Below, piece after piece: positions 22,665 through 34,569 of a DNA stretch of 64,000 bases (the stretch's first letter is position 1; every line of letters begins with the position of its first letter). The notes under the pieces were generated by a model, which made no database searches, was not told the DNA's origin, and saw nothing but the letters and a program-made list of their open reading frames with translations. The stretch is from Manis javanica. Taxonomy: Eukaryota; Chordata; Mammalia; Pholidota; Manidae. The DNA lies in NCBI RefSeq assembly GCF_040802235.1, contig NC_133172.1, positions 61,759,613 through 61,823,612 of the forward strand, in the 5' to 3' direction. The translations under genes were made by a program, and so were the position numbers.

Positions 22665-22865
22665 GTCTTCAGCGCTGATGACCAGTTGCCTGGCTTCACT
22701 TGGAACCTCATGCTCATCCCTCCCCTAGAAAATGGAAACAATAGGGGTGCTCACTTCAGAGAGCCGTCTCAGGGCCAGATGAGGTCACGTGCCCAGAGGG
22801 GCTCTAAAAGTGCTGGGCACCTAGTAAATGCTCAATTAAATTAAACAGTCATTTCTACTTTTATT
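22665..22865 (+). repeat. MIR SINE, sense
   Basis: 'gatgaccagttgcctggctt', 'cccctagaaaatggaaacaa' and the tail 'gctgggcacctagtaaatgc' plus 'tcaattaaattaaa' follow the second half of MIR. The tail is the best-preserved part. Confidence 0.6.
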
Positions 22866-24384
22866 ACCCTTTCTCATTTTGTGTGGCACTCAGCATTCAA
22901 CTCGGTGTCTTGCAGTGACGAGGTGTGCCACATTTTCCCTGTAGTGGTTTCTAAAGACAAATACATACAAATGTAAGAAGGAAATGCATACACACAAGGA
23001 ATATATGCCTAGTGCTAAAAAACTTAGACAAGAGAGGAATGTAGGAAATAAGAAATGGAAGCTTCGCTTCCTCAGGTAACCGAGGCTTGTGTTTGCCAGG
23101 CACCCCTCCCAGACGTGTGCGTTTTGTTTTCGCAAAGATAGGATGACACGAAGCGCTGTGCCCTGCGCCTTGTAGTGTCTGTATTCTGCCAACAGAGAAA
23201 TGGTGACAGTCGCAGTTTTTCCACGGTGGCAAGTACCCTTTCTGACAAGCCCAGTGCCCAGGGCTCCCGCCTGTGGGGATCACAGTGCTGCTGCCTTTTC
23301 TAGGCTGTTCTCAAAGGGGGCTGCCTTTCCCTGGTCGAGGAAACGAGGGTGGCGGGAGATTCAGTTTCCTTCGCGCTGAGGGGAGGCTCCGCATGAAGGT
23401 TCCGACACAGAGGAGGAGGCTGGCTGCTCTGGGCTCATTCCCTATGGCACAACGCCCAACGCCCGGGAGGGTCCGGGAGGGACTGTGTCCTTGGTCTCCG
23501 CTCTCTGTGCCACACGCTAGAGCAATTCTGGCTGAGCATATTCTGAGAGAAAGAGCTTCTGCATCAGCCTAGGAACAGTTATTTTGCGAAAGGGCAAAAC
23601 TGGAAAAAAAATTGTTTTAAAGAGCCTTACAGTTGTAGAAATGTGTCGCCTAAAATACTTTGTAACGGTTTGTGGGAATGTTCTGAGCCACATTATGAAA
23701 GAAGGACTCTGGGGCAGAGTCTTCAAGGGTGATCTAAAAACCAACCCTGAACCCTAAGAGCGTGCCCGGCCCACCCTGTGGATGTCACAACACCCAGCTC
23801 TCCGTGCCACCCTGATGCTGGACCCATGGGGACCCAGCGGGGGTGGGCAGCTTCACAGTGGGGTGGGTGAGCAAGGGACGCATTCTCAGGACAGCTGCCT
23901 CCATCGCCGTGTGCCCTCTCCAAAGCTGGGATCTTACAGGGAAGTTTTGCACTTTGATTAAGAAGAAACAGAAGTCCACTTCCTCAATTGTCAGAGCTCC
24001 TCACCACTGGGAATGATGAAGCTCAGGTAAAAAGAGACAGTCATCATTCGTTACTCAGCAAGGGATGCTGGGGCCGCGCTCAAGCCGAGTCCTCTGCGCT
24101 CGGAGCTCACCTCCTGGCCGTCAGGAGCCTGTCCGGAGACCCGAGGGCCGGCTCCCTCCCGCCTCCCCAGCCCAGAGCCTGGCTCAGCTTCGCTCCAGAG
24201 CTCTCCCCCCAAGATGTCTTCCTTTGCTCTCTTGCTTGGAGACATGAGTCTGAGCTGCAAATTCCTGACCTCCGTGGGGTGCACTAGTGGGGGGTGCAGG
24301 GCAGGGCCAACATGACACAGTAAAGTTATGCACAGAAACTTCCTTGTCATAAAGGGGCCCTTGTTTATACGTGACCAACTCATT
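22866..24384. other. unannotated stretch
   Basis: 22960-23050 is A-rich in sense orientation and may be old LINE sequence. The rest shows no feature I can name. Confidence 0.4.
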
Positions 24385-24560
24385 CATGCAGCACTCTCTA
24401 TGTGCTTGGTGGGGCTCTATGAGCTGTAAATACCAACTGATTGAACCCTCCCACTGTCCCCTAGGAGTGGGGACCATCACCGCCACCATCAGCTCTCACA
24501 GGAGGGAGAAATGCCCAGTAAATCGCCCAAGGTTAGTGCAGTTGACAGAATGACCGTCTT
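24385..24560 (-). repeat. MIR SINE, antisense
   Basis: 'gcagcactctctatgtgctt' and 'attgaaccctcccactgtcc' to 'cacaggagggagaaatgccc' and 'cgcccaaggttagtgcagtt' follow an antisense MIR with diverged spacing. Confidence 0.5.
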
Positions 24561-24564
24561 CTGC

Positions 24565-24980
24565 CTAAAGCAGCAGCCGACAGGTAACCTGATGTGGTAA
24601 AGGGACTTCGCAGATGTGTAAGTGTCTTGAGGTGAGATTATCTGGATGATTCAGGTGGGCTCAGTGTGAGGAGGAGGAGAAGGGCCACAGTCAGACAGAT
24701 GAGGGGACAGAAGCAGCCGGACAGGGTGGAAGCGGCCGGGCTGCTGGCTCTGGAGGTGGAGGAAGCCCTGGGGGTGAATCCGGAGGCTGGAACAAGTGGA
24801 GGAAGAGGCTCCCCCTGAGCCTCCAGAGGGGACCAGACCTTCTGACCCCAGGATTTAGCTCAGAGACTGTGTCAGACTTCTTGCTTCCAGAACGGTGAGA
24901 CGGACATTTGTGTTGTTTTAAGCGGCTAACTTGTGGTCGGATAGCATGATAGCAACAAGAAAAGTCTGGAAGAATGGGTA
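24565..24980 (+). repeat. MaLR-type LTR, sense
   Basis: 'gggacttcgcagatgtgtaa', 'gtgagattatctggatgatt', 'caggtgggctcagtgtgagg', 'ctggctctggaggtggagga', 'ccccaggatttagctcagag', 'ttccagaacggtgagacgga', 'catttgtgttgttttaagcg' and 'gctaacttgtggtcgg' follow the LTR in order. Non-coding. Confidence 0.8.
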
Positions 24981-25932
24981 AGAGTGACTTTAAAACCTGA
25001 ATCTGTTGCTTTGCCATGGGGTGACTTCTTGGAGCACGGCAGGGGGTCACCCTGTCCAAATGCACCATGGGCCGCCCCCCAAGCCCACAGCCGCCCCCCT
25101 CGGCTGCCTCTCTTCCGGTGTTGCTGGGCTGATCCTGGGCTGAGACGGGGCCTGCCCGGCCGCACGCTGCGCTGTGGGGCGGCCCTGAGCTCAGCCAGCT
25201 TGCGTGCTGGTTTTTGATGATGGCCTAGCAGCGTATTGGGAAAATGACGTCTGCTCATGTCTGAGCAGACAGAACAAGGCAAAGGAAACCGCCCAGTAGC
25301 TTTGATGTCAGTCCACCAGCCGGCTGCCTCCTCATGCCCAGGGCAGGGGGCTCACTTTCACTCACAGAGGGCGAAGTGAATGTACCCCTTGGCTCAGGAG
25401 CTGCTCAAATGGGCTCTTTCACATAAAAAAGGCAAGTGAACAAAAAAAGAAAATGAGAAGGGAGAACAGAGGGTGGAGAGAAAATGCAGTGCCTCCCGGA
25501 GCACCTGGGCTGAGTGCAGGCATGAGGTGCTGGGCGGCCTGGGGTGGGTCACCCCACCGGCCAGGCACTCCGTGTGGGCATCAGAGGGCCACTAGGCAGC
25601 CACGGTGGTCTTTGATTCTGCAAAGCCCCCGGGGGAGCCGATGGTCTGTGAACACCAAGGCTAAGGACCTTGGCGGGGTGGGAACCCACCAGCTCCAGGA
25701 AGAATCGAAGCAGAGGAACTTGGCACAAACCCAACTTCTCTAAAAGTATTAAAAGCCCGTGGCCCACACAGGCTGGATTGCGAGGCCCCGTGGGCTCCGG
25801 CAGCCGGGCCCTGACCGTTGAGACCCAGCGGCCCTGGTGTTGAGCAATAGGGTTCTGCCCTGGCACCATACCCACCACCCGCTCCACCCCGCCTGGCCTG
25901 CTCACATCGGGGGAGAGCAGAGGCAGCTGCTG
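24981..25932. other. unannotated stretch with a short hairpin
   Basis: No repeat or exon recognised. A perfect 9-bp inverted repeat with a 4-base loop (GTCTGCTCA at 25249-25257, TGAGCAGAC at 25262-25270) overlaps a TGACGT motif at 25245-25250. Confidence 0.4.
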
Positions 25933-26102
25933 GTGTGCATGTGTGCGGAGGCACACGTGGCCGTGTGTATATATGTGTGTGGGGGCATCATGTTCACACG
26001 CAATGTGTGTGCACGTGTGACTGTGTGTGTGTGCATGCGTGTGACCATGTGGGTGTGAGTGCTTGTGTGCCCATGTGTGTGCGCGTGTGGCCACGTGTGC
26101 CA
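25933..26102 (+). repeat. decayed (TG)n-rich tract
   Basis: Alternating TG/CA with many interruptions (GTGTGCATGTGTGCGG, TGTGTATATATGTGTGTG, TGTGTGTGTGCATGCGTG) across about 170 bp. Purine-pyrimidine alternation is strong, which favours Z-DNA in principle. Cys/Val/His-rich peptides on both strands are artefacts. Confidence 0.85.
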
Positions 26103-26234
26103 GCCTGTAGGCCAGTGAAAGGCCCCCACAGCCCTCCTCGAGGCCCAGGATCCCAGGGCCCCTGGCTGGCCTCTCCTCCCAGGACAGTCAAGAGAGCCCT
26201 GGGCTGGCCCAGCATGGGTCCCAGGCTGCTGCCG

Positions 26235-26435
26235 AGTAACAATATACCGAGTTCTTACTGTGCATGGGCGGTTCACAGCACCGATCTGTGTAACCCATGA
26301 GCTTGCAAGATGAGGGATACATTTAGCCCCATTGTATGGAGCAGAATTGAAGTCCAGAGAGGTGAAGTCATTTTCCTGAGGCCACACAGCAATGGGGCAA
26401 AGAGCCAGGAGGCCCTGACACTGCACCCACTGCCT
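26235..26435 (-). repeat. MIR SINE, antisense
   Basis: 'ataccgagttcttactgtgc', 'tagccccattgtatggagca', 'gaattgaagtccagagaggt' and 'cctgaggccacacagcaatg' followed by 'gcaaagagccaggag' form an almost complete antisense MIR. Confidence 0.8.
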
Positions 26436-27095
26436 GGGGCAATGCTAACAGCCAGTTCCATCGGGCACATGTGGGGTGTGCACCTCCTGTCACCCATGCT
26501 GGCCTGCAAGGTGGCCCCCTTGGGGCTTCTAAAGCCCTTACCCACCGTCTCTAGAGTCTTGTTCCTTGGCTACACTCGGGAGCATCTCAGGAAGAGCTCA
26601 CATCAGTGTGAGGGCCCAGGGGGCTGAGGCGGGGCTCCGGGACTCACGGGGATGCCTGTCCATCCAGCCCCTGGCTCTGCTGGCCAGGCCTCTGGCCCCG
26701 TAGGAGGGACAGCAGGTGTCACCTTCCTGGTGTCTGGCTGTGCCTTTGTCTGGGGTTTGCGTTCTGCAGCCCCTGAGCAGCGTCCTCCGTGGGGAGTGCG
26801 GCTGGGCCGGGGGGCTGGCCCTGGGGTGGGAATGTGTCCTGTCCCCTCAGGTCCCTGACCCCTGAGCCTGGGAAGAAAGCGGGAGCCCTTGCTTCCTGGA
26901 CCCTCGCCACCGTCCGTTCTGGGGCTGTCCAGCGGTGGCCACGTGCCTGACAGGGTGAAGGGCAGGTGGTTCCAGCTCCCCTGGGGGGGAATAGTGGCAC
27001 CAGCTCTGAGAGGTCTGTGGCATGGTGGCCCTGGGCCCAGGTCCTAGAGCCCTGCTGTGGGGTTACCTTCAGCTCCCCAACTTTCTAGCCATAGG
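26436..27095. other. GC-rich unannotated stretch
   Basis: No feature recognised. Confidence 0.4.
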
Positions 27096-27240
27096 ACCTG
27101 TGGATCTTCTCAGTGCCTTGTTTTCTCTGTTAGGGATATGGGCATAGGGAACGCATTCACCTTGCCAGACAGCTGTGAGGGTGAATGTGCCACTCATGTG
27201 CCATCCTGGTACCGAGCTGGCATGTAGTAAGTGCCCCCGT
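27096..27240 (+). repeat. MIR SINE, sense
   Basis: 'cagtgccttgttttctctgt', 'tagggatatgggcatagg', 'gccagacagctgtgagggtg' and 'ctggcatgtagtaagtgccc' follow the MIR second half. Confidence 0.6.
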
Positions 27241-27694
27241 GTGTGGCTCGGATGGCCACCTTCTCAAAGGAGGGCTGCTGGGGTGTGAGCTCTGCCTGGC
27301 CGGAAACCGATCTGATTTGTTCGGCAGGTGGGAGAATCAAGGCTCCCAGGGTCAGACCCGAGATGGAACGGCTCCTGGCTTCCCTGCTGAGCCCTCGTTC
27401 TCCTCTTCTGCCTTCTTGAATGTCTGAGGAAGCCAGGTTGCCCCAAACGTTTCTCTTATAGACAATCAAGGGCAGACTCTTGGCACAAACACAGCTATGT
27501 TCTGCCCTGTGAGGGTAGATGGTGACGCGTGAATGTCCCAGTCACGTGGGGTGGGTCTTTCTGACTGTGAGGGGAAGGCCGGAGCACATGTGGGGCGACG
27601 GGGCTGCTGGAACCTTCCGGAAGCAGGCAGCGTGCAGCTCAGGACCGGCGTCTGGGTTCCAGACCTGGCCTCGCCCACTGTCACTGTGACTCAC
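27241..27694. other. unannotated stretch
   Basis: No feature recognised. Confidence 0.4.
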
Positions 27695-27900
27695 GGCCCC
27701 TGCTCTGAGGACCAGTCTGTGCTGACTCTCGTGAGGACTTGGCGAACCAGTTCGGGTAAAGCCCTCGCATTGGGCAGCCGGTTGGCCCTTAATAAATATG
27801 AGCCATCATTATCATTACCTTGCTCGATCCTCTCACTTAATGGGGGAGAAACTGAGACCTGGAGAGAGGAAGTGGCCTTCTGAGCGCCAGCTGTCCTTAG
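27695..27900. repeat. two MIR pieces, tail to tail
   Basis: The MIR tail 'ggttggcccttaataaatat' (about 27780-27800, sense) runs directly into 'cattatcattaccttgctcg', 'gagaaactgagacctggaga' and 'ggaagtggccttc' (antisense MIR core). Confidence 0.5.
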
Positions 27901-28139
27901 TAGCCATGTGATTGGCAAACAAGACAAAACTGTATTCCTTTCAAGGACGGGAGTTTTGCTATCGGTTGGGGGGCCGGGGTCAGGGCCTTGCTGGGTGCAG
28001 GCAGCTCTCGGGCCTGCTGACCAGCCTGTGATGGGGGTGGGCAGGCATTCCCTCCCCCAGGCAGTGGCCGGGCCCCCCTGCCCCCTAGGCTCTTGCCGCC
28101 TCCCCCGGAAGCTCCATGCTCACCCGGGCCTGGCCTGGT
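27901..28139. other. unannotated stretch
   Basis: No feature recognised. Confidence 0.4.
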
Positions 28140-28260
28140 GAGAGCGATCTGCAGCTGTGTGGCCTTGGGAACGGTGCCTAACCACTCTGAACCTCAGTTT
28201 CCTCATCGGTGACGCCACAGCAGGGGCTCCAACGGTCCCCAGCACTGTGGGACTTGACCG
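28140..28260 (+). repeat. MIR SINE, sense
   Basis: 'gcagctgtgtggccttggga', 'acggtgcctaaccactctga' and 'acctcagtttcctcatcggt' are the MIR core, well preserved. Confidence 0.85.
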
Positions 28261-28419
28261 TGTTTTCTGTCTGAAATAGATGTTTTCAGTGAATTTTCTT
28301 TGGGGCTGTGTCTGCCTGGAAAACACGCTGAGAAAAGCACACAACAGGACGATACTGACCCATCGCTTGAAGTCTTTTCCCTTGACTGGTGGGTTGGAGA
28401 CAGCATGTGGTTACTTATC

Positions 28420-28515
28420 TGAGGATGTAAAGTAACTTCTACTTCCAAATATAACACGGGTTTGGGGCAGAAAACCTGGAAAGCACAGGGAAAAAAGAAA
28501 AAATAATCACAGGGT
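28420..28515 (+). repeat. L1M/L1ME-type LINE fragment
   Basis: 'gcagaaaacctggaaagcac' and 'agggaaaaaagaaaaaataa' followed by 'tcacag' match the old LINE segment described at 10666. Short. Confidence 0.4.
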
Positions 28516-30135
28516 GGGGAATTAAAAAAACCCAAACCAAAAAGGAAGCAAAAAGGAAGTCAAACAAACGTTGGTATCTGGGTGCGGTGGCCATGAGGCC
28601 TTGGGAATGCAGTCCCGGCCCCAGTTCTGAAGAGCCATAGAATCTCAGGCCATTGCTCTCTCAGAAACCGTGGTGGAGCCTGCAAGAAATCTAGAAAAGC
28701 TCCATCTTCTAGAACTTTCTCCTGCCCTTCTGATGCTTAGTTACCTAAGTGTGGCCCCCAGCATGTTTCTAGCTGTGGGGTGAAGAGTTATGGGGTGCTC
28801 TAGACCAGGCTGCTGCCTGGGCCCCTTTTCTGCACTCATTGTCCAGGTGGCCTAGGCAGAGTCTACTGACTCCCCCAGGCCTCGACTTCCCTATGAATCA
28901 GGGATTCGAATACCTTGACAAATGGGACGTGTTTAGGACAGAAGTGCTGCACGCAGGTGGCGCTGCAGGGGTGGTAGACACACCTGAGCACCAGTTCAAT
29001 AGGAAACAGTGGCTCTCAGAACAGGGCGCGGGAGAGACGCTGCCGAGGGGGACCCGGCATCCGTTCCCTCCTGGGGCTTCCGCGTCTTGCCTGGGAACTG
29101 TCAGAAGTTGAGATAGATGCGGGCCATGTCCAGTTTGGTTGGTACTATTGGTTTAATTCTTTAAAATGAAGAAATGCTCAGGCACACACACACACAAAAT
29201 AACCAAGCAGAAGGTTAACATTCTTTGTGGACTTCCTTCCGTATCCGTGACCCTGTACATGGATGCCTCTAGAATGATGCTCTGGGACAGCACCTGCTGC
29301 CCCACTGTGTGAAAACATGGGGTCCCCTGTGTGAACACCCTGTGTGCCGTAGGAGCCAGGAGATGCAGAGGGAACGAATGAATGGATGAGCAAATGGACA
29401 GTGGTGGGACTTGTCATCACAGCAGAAGGAGCAAGGACATCATTGTGTTCTGGTGTCCAAGCTCAGGGCTGTTGTCAAGGCTCGTGCCCAAGGTTCAAGT
29501 GGTTTCAGTGCTTATCATGCTGGATAAGGGGACAGCTGTGCCCCGGGCCTGGGGGCACTCTGACATAGGCCTCCACTGTCAAAATTTGTTCAACTTTCTC
29601 TTTCATTTCTACTTTTTCTCTTACCTTTGGGATTCAAAGTCCAGAAGCCAGACCAGGCAGGGATGTAGAGATGGGACCTGCCCCAGTAAATGCGTGGAGG
29701 CTGCTGGCTGGCAGCTTGGGTTCTGGGCGACCCTGACGCCTGAGGTGCTGGGATGGCCCCAAAGGTCTCTGGCTGCTTGTGGCTTTCTTTTCCTGACGGC
29801 CCAGGGACAGCAGAGGAGGATGTCTGGGTGTGTGGGGCCGTGAGGACCCCCTTCCTGTCTGCACAGCCCCCACCCCTGCCAGTGGACAGGCCCCGGGGCT
29901 CAGGCCAGCTCTGGGTGGTGGCTGGGGTCCCAGAGGCACAGGGGCAGCTGGCACAGCAGCCATCGGATGGTCCTCCAACTCCTGGGACCCTAGGGCCCTG
30001 GGGATCCCAAGGGAGGCAGCACCCCCTGCTGGCTGGTCATGGCACCCCTCCCTGCCCGTCCCCTTGTCCTGGTGCTGCTAAGTCTATGCACTGCCCTCAG
30101 GGTGGCTCGTACCTGCAGGCGTCGGCCGGGTGAAT
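28516..30135. other. 1.6 kb without a confident feature
   Basis: Includes a short (CA)n at about 29182-29197. The rest is unrecognised, GC-rich towards the right. Confidence 0.4.
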
Positions 30136-30915
30136 CTGCCAGTAACCCCACCAGTCCACTCCTGGACATATACGCCCAAGGAATTCTCAATGGGGTCCCG
30201 CAGGGCACACCGATGAGGGTGCTGAACGCAGTGCCATGTATGCAGGGGCTGGTGGGAGCAGCCTGCCCCGGGGGGGTAGCAGCGGGCAGGCCATGCCCCG
30301 GCAGCGCCTTCAGACTCAGGATACAGGAGCAGCACAGGTGAATTAGGAAACAAAAGCCACATGAAAAAATAAAAAAAAAAAATGAGAGTACAACACAATA
30401 CCACCGGAAGTAAAACGCAGGGATAAATACTAGGTGGGATCATGTGAGATTGCTCATTGTTTTTACTGTTCTTTTTTCACCTACCGAAATGGGAATGCCA
30501 CACTGTGTAACCTCACAAATGGAGGCGTATTTACAGGCTCGAGAACAGAGTCTTGAGAATGAGTGACCTCCAGCTACAGGCAACGTGGATGATTTCCCAG
30601 ATGCAACAGTCAGCAAAATAAGCCAGAAACAATACAGTCTGCGCGGTGCCTCCGTCTGTACGGAGTCCACGCGGTGCCTCCGTCTGTACGGAGCACTGAA
30701 GCAGGCAAATCAGGCCTGAGTTACTGGAAGCCGGGAGAGTGGCAGCCCTCTGGGAGGGTGATGACTGGACGTGGATGATGGGGCCCGGCGGTAAAAACCC
30801 AACACTTCTGCACCCAGTGCTGTCACATGGGGCTCGGCGTATGGAATCCTGGGCTTAAGGTTTGTGCATTTTCTGCACTCGTGTCACATTTCAGTGAGAA
30901 TTCAGGAACACGTGC
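30136..30915 (+). repeat. L1M 3' region, sense, with an internal tandem repeat
   Basis: 'ccagtccactcctggacata' then 'tacgcccaaggaattctcaa' at the left, 'gcagatgcaacagt'-type sequence and 'cagcaaaataagccagaaac' in the middle, 'tgggagggtgatgactggac' and 'cattttctgcactcgtgtca' at the right follow the sense order of an L1M ORF2 end plus 3' UTR. No intact frame remains. A 28-bp duplication at 30643-30696 is internal to it. Confidence 0.6.
30643..30696 (+). repeat. 28-bp unit, two tandem copies, each a hairpin
   Basis: GCGGTGCCTCCGTCTGTACG begins at 30643 and again at 30671. Each unit contains CTCCGT-CTGT-ACGGAG, a perfect 6-bp stem with a 4-base loop. Confidence 0.95.
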
Positions 30916-31429
30916 CTCTAAAGCAACAGTGCGTGTTTGCAAGGACGCCAGAACAACAGGATGCGCTCTCAGCACAGTTGCATGGCGCCCAGGTGGGGAG
31001 AGTGACATGGGAAAGGGCCCAGGACCTTTCTCCTGCCTCCTGGGCGCTGCAGGAGATGTGTGGGGGCCCGTAGGACAGCCAAGTCCCACAATCCCTCCCC
31101 TCATCCTCCCCGGCACCCCTGCGTCGCTGGCCAGCCCTGGCTGGCAGGAAAAGAGGAAAGTCCCTGCCAGTTTCTTTTCTTGCCACCGAAGGGGCTGCAG
31201 GTATTTGTTCCTGAAACTCATGGCTGAGCTAATTTTACACCACAAGTGAGAGGCGGCAGAGAGAAGCGAAAGGCAGGGCCCAGGGGTCTGCCCTGGGCAG
31301 GATGGGAACCCTGACCGGATGCTGGGGCGGCAGGAGAGAGGAGCTGCTCGCTGGCCTCCAAGGGGGATGGACACAGGGGCTATCAGGCATGGGCGCTCGA
31401 GATCCCCCAAACACCAGCTGAAACCCTCG
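30916..31429. other. unannotated stretch
   Basis: GC-rich. The 195-codon minus frame at 30823-31410 overlaps the L1M end and shows no domain. Confidence 0.4.
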
Positions 31430-31545
31430 GAGTGGGATTAAGAATGAGATGGGCTCTTCTGGGCTCTGTCACTTGCTGGGTCCTTTGGGCCTCGGTTTCC
31501 CTGTTCCTAAGGGGAGGAGGTTCATAAGATGATGCCTAAGGACCC
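31430..31545 (+). repeat. MIR SINE, sense
   Basis: 'gggctctgtcacttgctggg', 'tcctttgggcctcggtttcc' and 'ctgttcctaaggggaggagg' match the MIR core. Confidence 0.65.
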
Positions 31546-33039
31546 CAGCATGCCCATCACTCTTTCTACCTCTCTCGGTTTAGGGGATCAATCACATCCC
31601 CAATGGCAGAAAAAGTCATGCCTGGGTTTTTAGGGAAACTCAAATAAACAAACAGGAAAATCATGCTAATTTTGTCATAAAAACACCCTACTGTGGGTCT
31701 GGGTCTGTGGGCTGCATCTCTTCACACAGGTGGAGGCTGTCCAGGCTTGGAGGATGGGCCGCTCTGAAGGGAGGCTCAGGGAGGTCACCGCCCGATCCTT
31801 TACCTCAAATGGCATGTTTAAAAATGATGCATTTCACAGCAACTGTGCTGCGACTTTCAGAATTCCCCCAAATGCTTCAAAAGCTATTAGAACAACCAAA
31901 AGATGTGATAGAGTTTTAAAAACATGTATAAGCCAAGTAACCAATCACTTCTATTCACACTAGGAGGTTTCTTCTTTTTCTTGGTGGCAGAACCGAATGG
32001 GAAATGTGGAAAGGAGATAGAAAGGATCCTCTCTGAAAAGCTTCTCTGTGGCTTTTTGTCTCACTGGCTTGCAGGGTACCACCCAGAAACTGCCTACTGT
32101 TACTAAAAGAGAAAGTGTCATTTCTGATGTTGTTATTTTTCCAGAGGAAGTGGGGCCTTGTGTGCCTTTCTTCTCCATAAACAGTAGTTAATCTAGAAAA
32201 AATAGGTTAACCTGATACTCAGATGGGAGAGAAATAAAGAGCGCAGAGAACTGGTGGCCCCAGTGAGGAGGCTGAGAAGGACATGTTGACACAGAAGAAA
32301 GACATGTTCACACAGAAGAAAGTATGATCTGAAGTCTGAGGACATCTGAGTTAGGGATTCTGGAGAGAGAGAACATTGGTTGTTGAAGCAGAATGGAGAA
32401 GGTCAGTGAGAGGAAGAAATTGAGATATTGAGCACAAAACTTGATTCTGAGCTTCCTGGCAGCCACAGCAAAAAGTGAGCATGATAAACTCGTCTAGGGA
32501 AAAGGAGATAGTTCATTCCCATAGGTGTGGAATTCTCCTTGAATGATAGATAGAACTGGGAGGAAAGAGAGGCCTTGTGGCTAGATACCCAAGCATTCAT
32601 TGAATGAGGGGAAGTATCTGGAAGGCCAGCAGCTTGCATAACCCTGAGGCTTGTGTGTGGGAGCCCTGACACAGAGCTGTGTGTTGTTCTCCCTGCAGAC
32701 CTAGTAGAGCATGGTGGTGTGGTTCCCCGTTCGAGCACTGGCCAACCTGCCTGTGTTAGTCGGTCATCTGCACTGCGTGCCACTCCGATAAGGAGGGTGG
32801 CCTGGAGATGGAACTTCCAGGGCAGGTGTGGGCACGGAACTGGGGGTGTGAGGGGATGTCTCTACGGGAACAAGCCCCGTGTGACTCCTACCCCAACGCA
32901 GGCCGATTCTAGGCTTGGCTGACAGCAGGCTGGGGATGTGCAGAGCGTCCAGCGGAAGCCCTGGTGGCCAGGCTGGTGAGGGCTGGGGCTGCGGAGCTGG
33001 GTGCTGATGGCGATGCCCAGCCCGTGGGGAGGACCTGCA
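31546..33039. other. 1.5 kb without a confident feature
   Basis: 31800-32200 is AT-richer and not obviously repetitive. A 21-bp unit (GACATGTTGACACAGAAGAA plus A) is repeated once with a single change at 32280-32321. No exon supported. Confidence 0.4.
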
Positions 33040-33205
33040 GTGTGCTGAGGACTTAATTTCCTCACCTCCCTGGTGCTCACCTGGACAAAGCACAGTCGTC
33101 TTCTCCATCCTGTGGTTGGCGGAACGTGTGGCCCGAGGTCACAGGGCTGGGAAGTGGCGGGGCTGCGACTGGATCTCGGGTCTATTGGATGTGAGAGTCT
33201 GCACG
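33040..33205 (-). repeat. MIR SINE, antisense
   Basis: 'tgtggcccgaggtcacaggg', 'ctgggaagtggcggggctgc' and 'gactggatctcgggtctatt' follow the antisense MIR 5' half (aaggtcacacagctagtaagtggcagagc...). Confidence 0.65.
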
Positions 33206-33689
33206 TTTTTCTCTTCCCTTCTAAGGCTTGTGATGGCAAAGCGACATTGCCCTGAGCTAGGCAGCTGTGTAATGGGATCAGAGCTCTGACGTCTGTGGTC
33301 TCAGGGGCTCCGTGCTGCTGCGCCAGACAGGGCCAGCTGGCCAGCTCAGACCTGCTCCCAGAACCCAGGGCTTTTCCCTACAAGCCACCCCCCTTCACCT
33401 TCTGAGTTTACATCAGGGAGAGTGTGATTTCAGATAAATCTTCCTTAGAAGGCTGCAGGGTTTTAGAGGGGTCCCAGGAAGGTGGCCCTTGGCCTCAGGC
33501 ATTTAAGAAACCCCTAAGTGGGAGAGGGAGGAGGTGAATGTCACTTCACGCGTGCCCAGGGACGGCTCAAGAAACCGTGTGCTGACCCGAGCACAGGGAC
33601 CCCAAAGGATCGTATTATCTTTCCCAGGCTAACCTACATACCACACAGCATCTTGTATTTATCCTCCCAAATCCCGTGGGTGTGGTGTC
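33206..33689. other. unannotated stretch
   Basis: No feature recognised. Confidence 0.4.
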
Positions 33690-33950
33690 ACAGTCTTGAA
33701 TGAGTTAAGTGTCAGACAAGGCCTGTCTGACCCCTGGTCCTGTAGACCATGGCTCTGTGGACCTTGGGGCCCGAGCCTGCCCTGTGGTGGGCCATCCTAT
33801 GCACTGCAGGCTGTTGAGTCCCAGGCCGCCACTCACTAGATGCCAGTTGCACCCCCACCAGTCCCAGTGTGACAAGCACTAACATCCCCAGACGTGACCA
33901 AATGTCCCCTGGCAGTTAAAGTTGCCTGTTGGGAGTTTCTACCTGCTCTT
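33690..33950 (-). repeat. non-autonomous hAT element, antisense
   Basis: 'gccatcctatgcactgcagg', 'tgttgagtcccaggccgcca', 'ctcactagatgccagttgca', 'cccccaccagtcccagtgtg' and 'gtgaccaaatgtcccctggc' followed by 'agttaaagttgcc' follow in order a common hAT-Charlie relic (MER58/MER96 group; exact name uncertain). Confidence 0.65.
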
Positions 33951-34569
33951 GATTTTCTAAGGTTAAAGACACAGCAGAACTGCGGGCCTGAAGCTCTGCA
34001 GGTCAAAGAGGGTCCCAGCTCCATCGCCAGCCGCTTGGCCTCAGCCCTCCTCTGAATCTCTCTGAACATCTATTTTATGCAACCTGACAATCATCAGGAT
34101 GACAGCCACAGACGTGCTGACAGCGGGAACCCCGGCCCTCGGGCTGGTGGCTGTGTCCCCACATGACGGGGCCGTCCTCGTTCCTATCTGATGTTTGCTA
34201 TGATTAGAAATGGTGCCCTTTTCACCCTCGGAAATGTCCCGGTCTGTAAACTCAATGACACAGCCCTGCCGGGCCTAAGCCGCTGACTTGCTTCCGCCTG
34301 CCCGCCTGCCCATGTGTCCAGCCCTCCCTGGGTGCATCTGCTCTCAAAGGTCCCGCCCTTTTGCAAATGAACGTCAGCAAATGGGAGAATCAAGTGGCTT
34401 TGCCCCAAGACTGCTGGTGTCAGAGGTCACATTCCTAATGACCGATCTCCATTGCCTCAGGGTGGCATCCCGAGGGATAATGATCATAGTCACAGCCTCT
34501 GCTGACCGACCACCACTCCGCGGGGGCCAGGTCCGCGCCAAGGGTTTAGTGAGCCTCCCGCCTGACGCC
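33951..34569. other. unannotated stretch
   Basis: No feature recognised. Confidence 0.4.
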
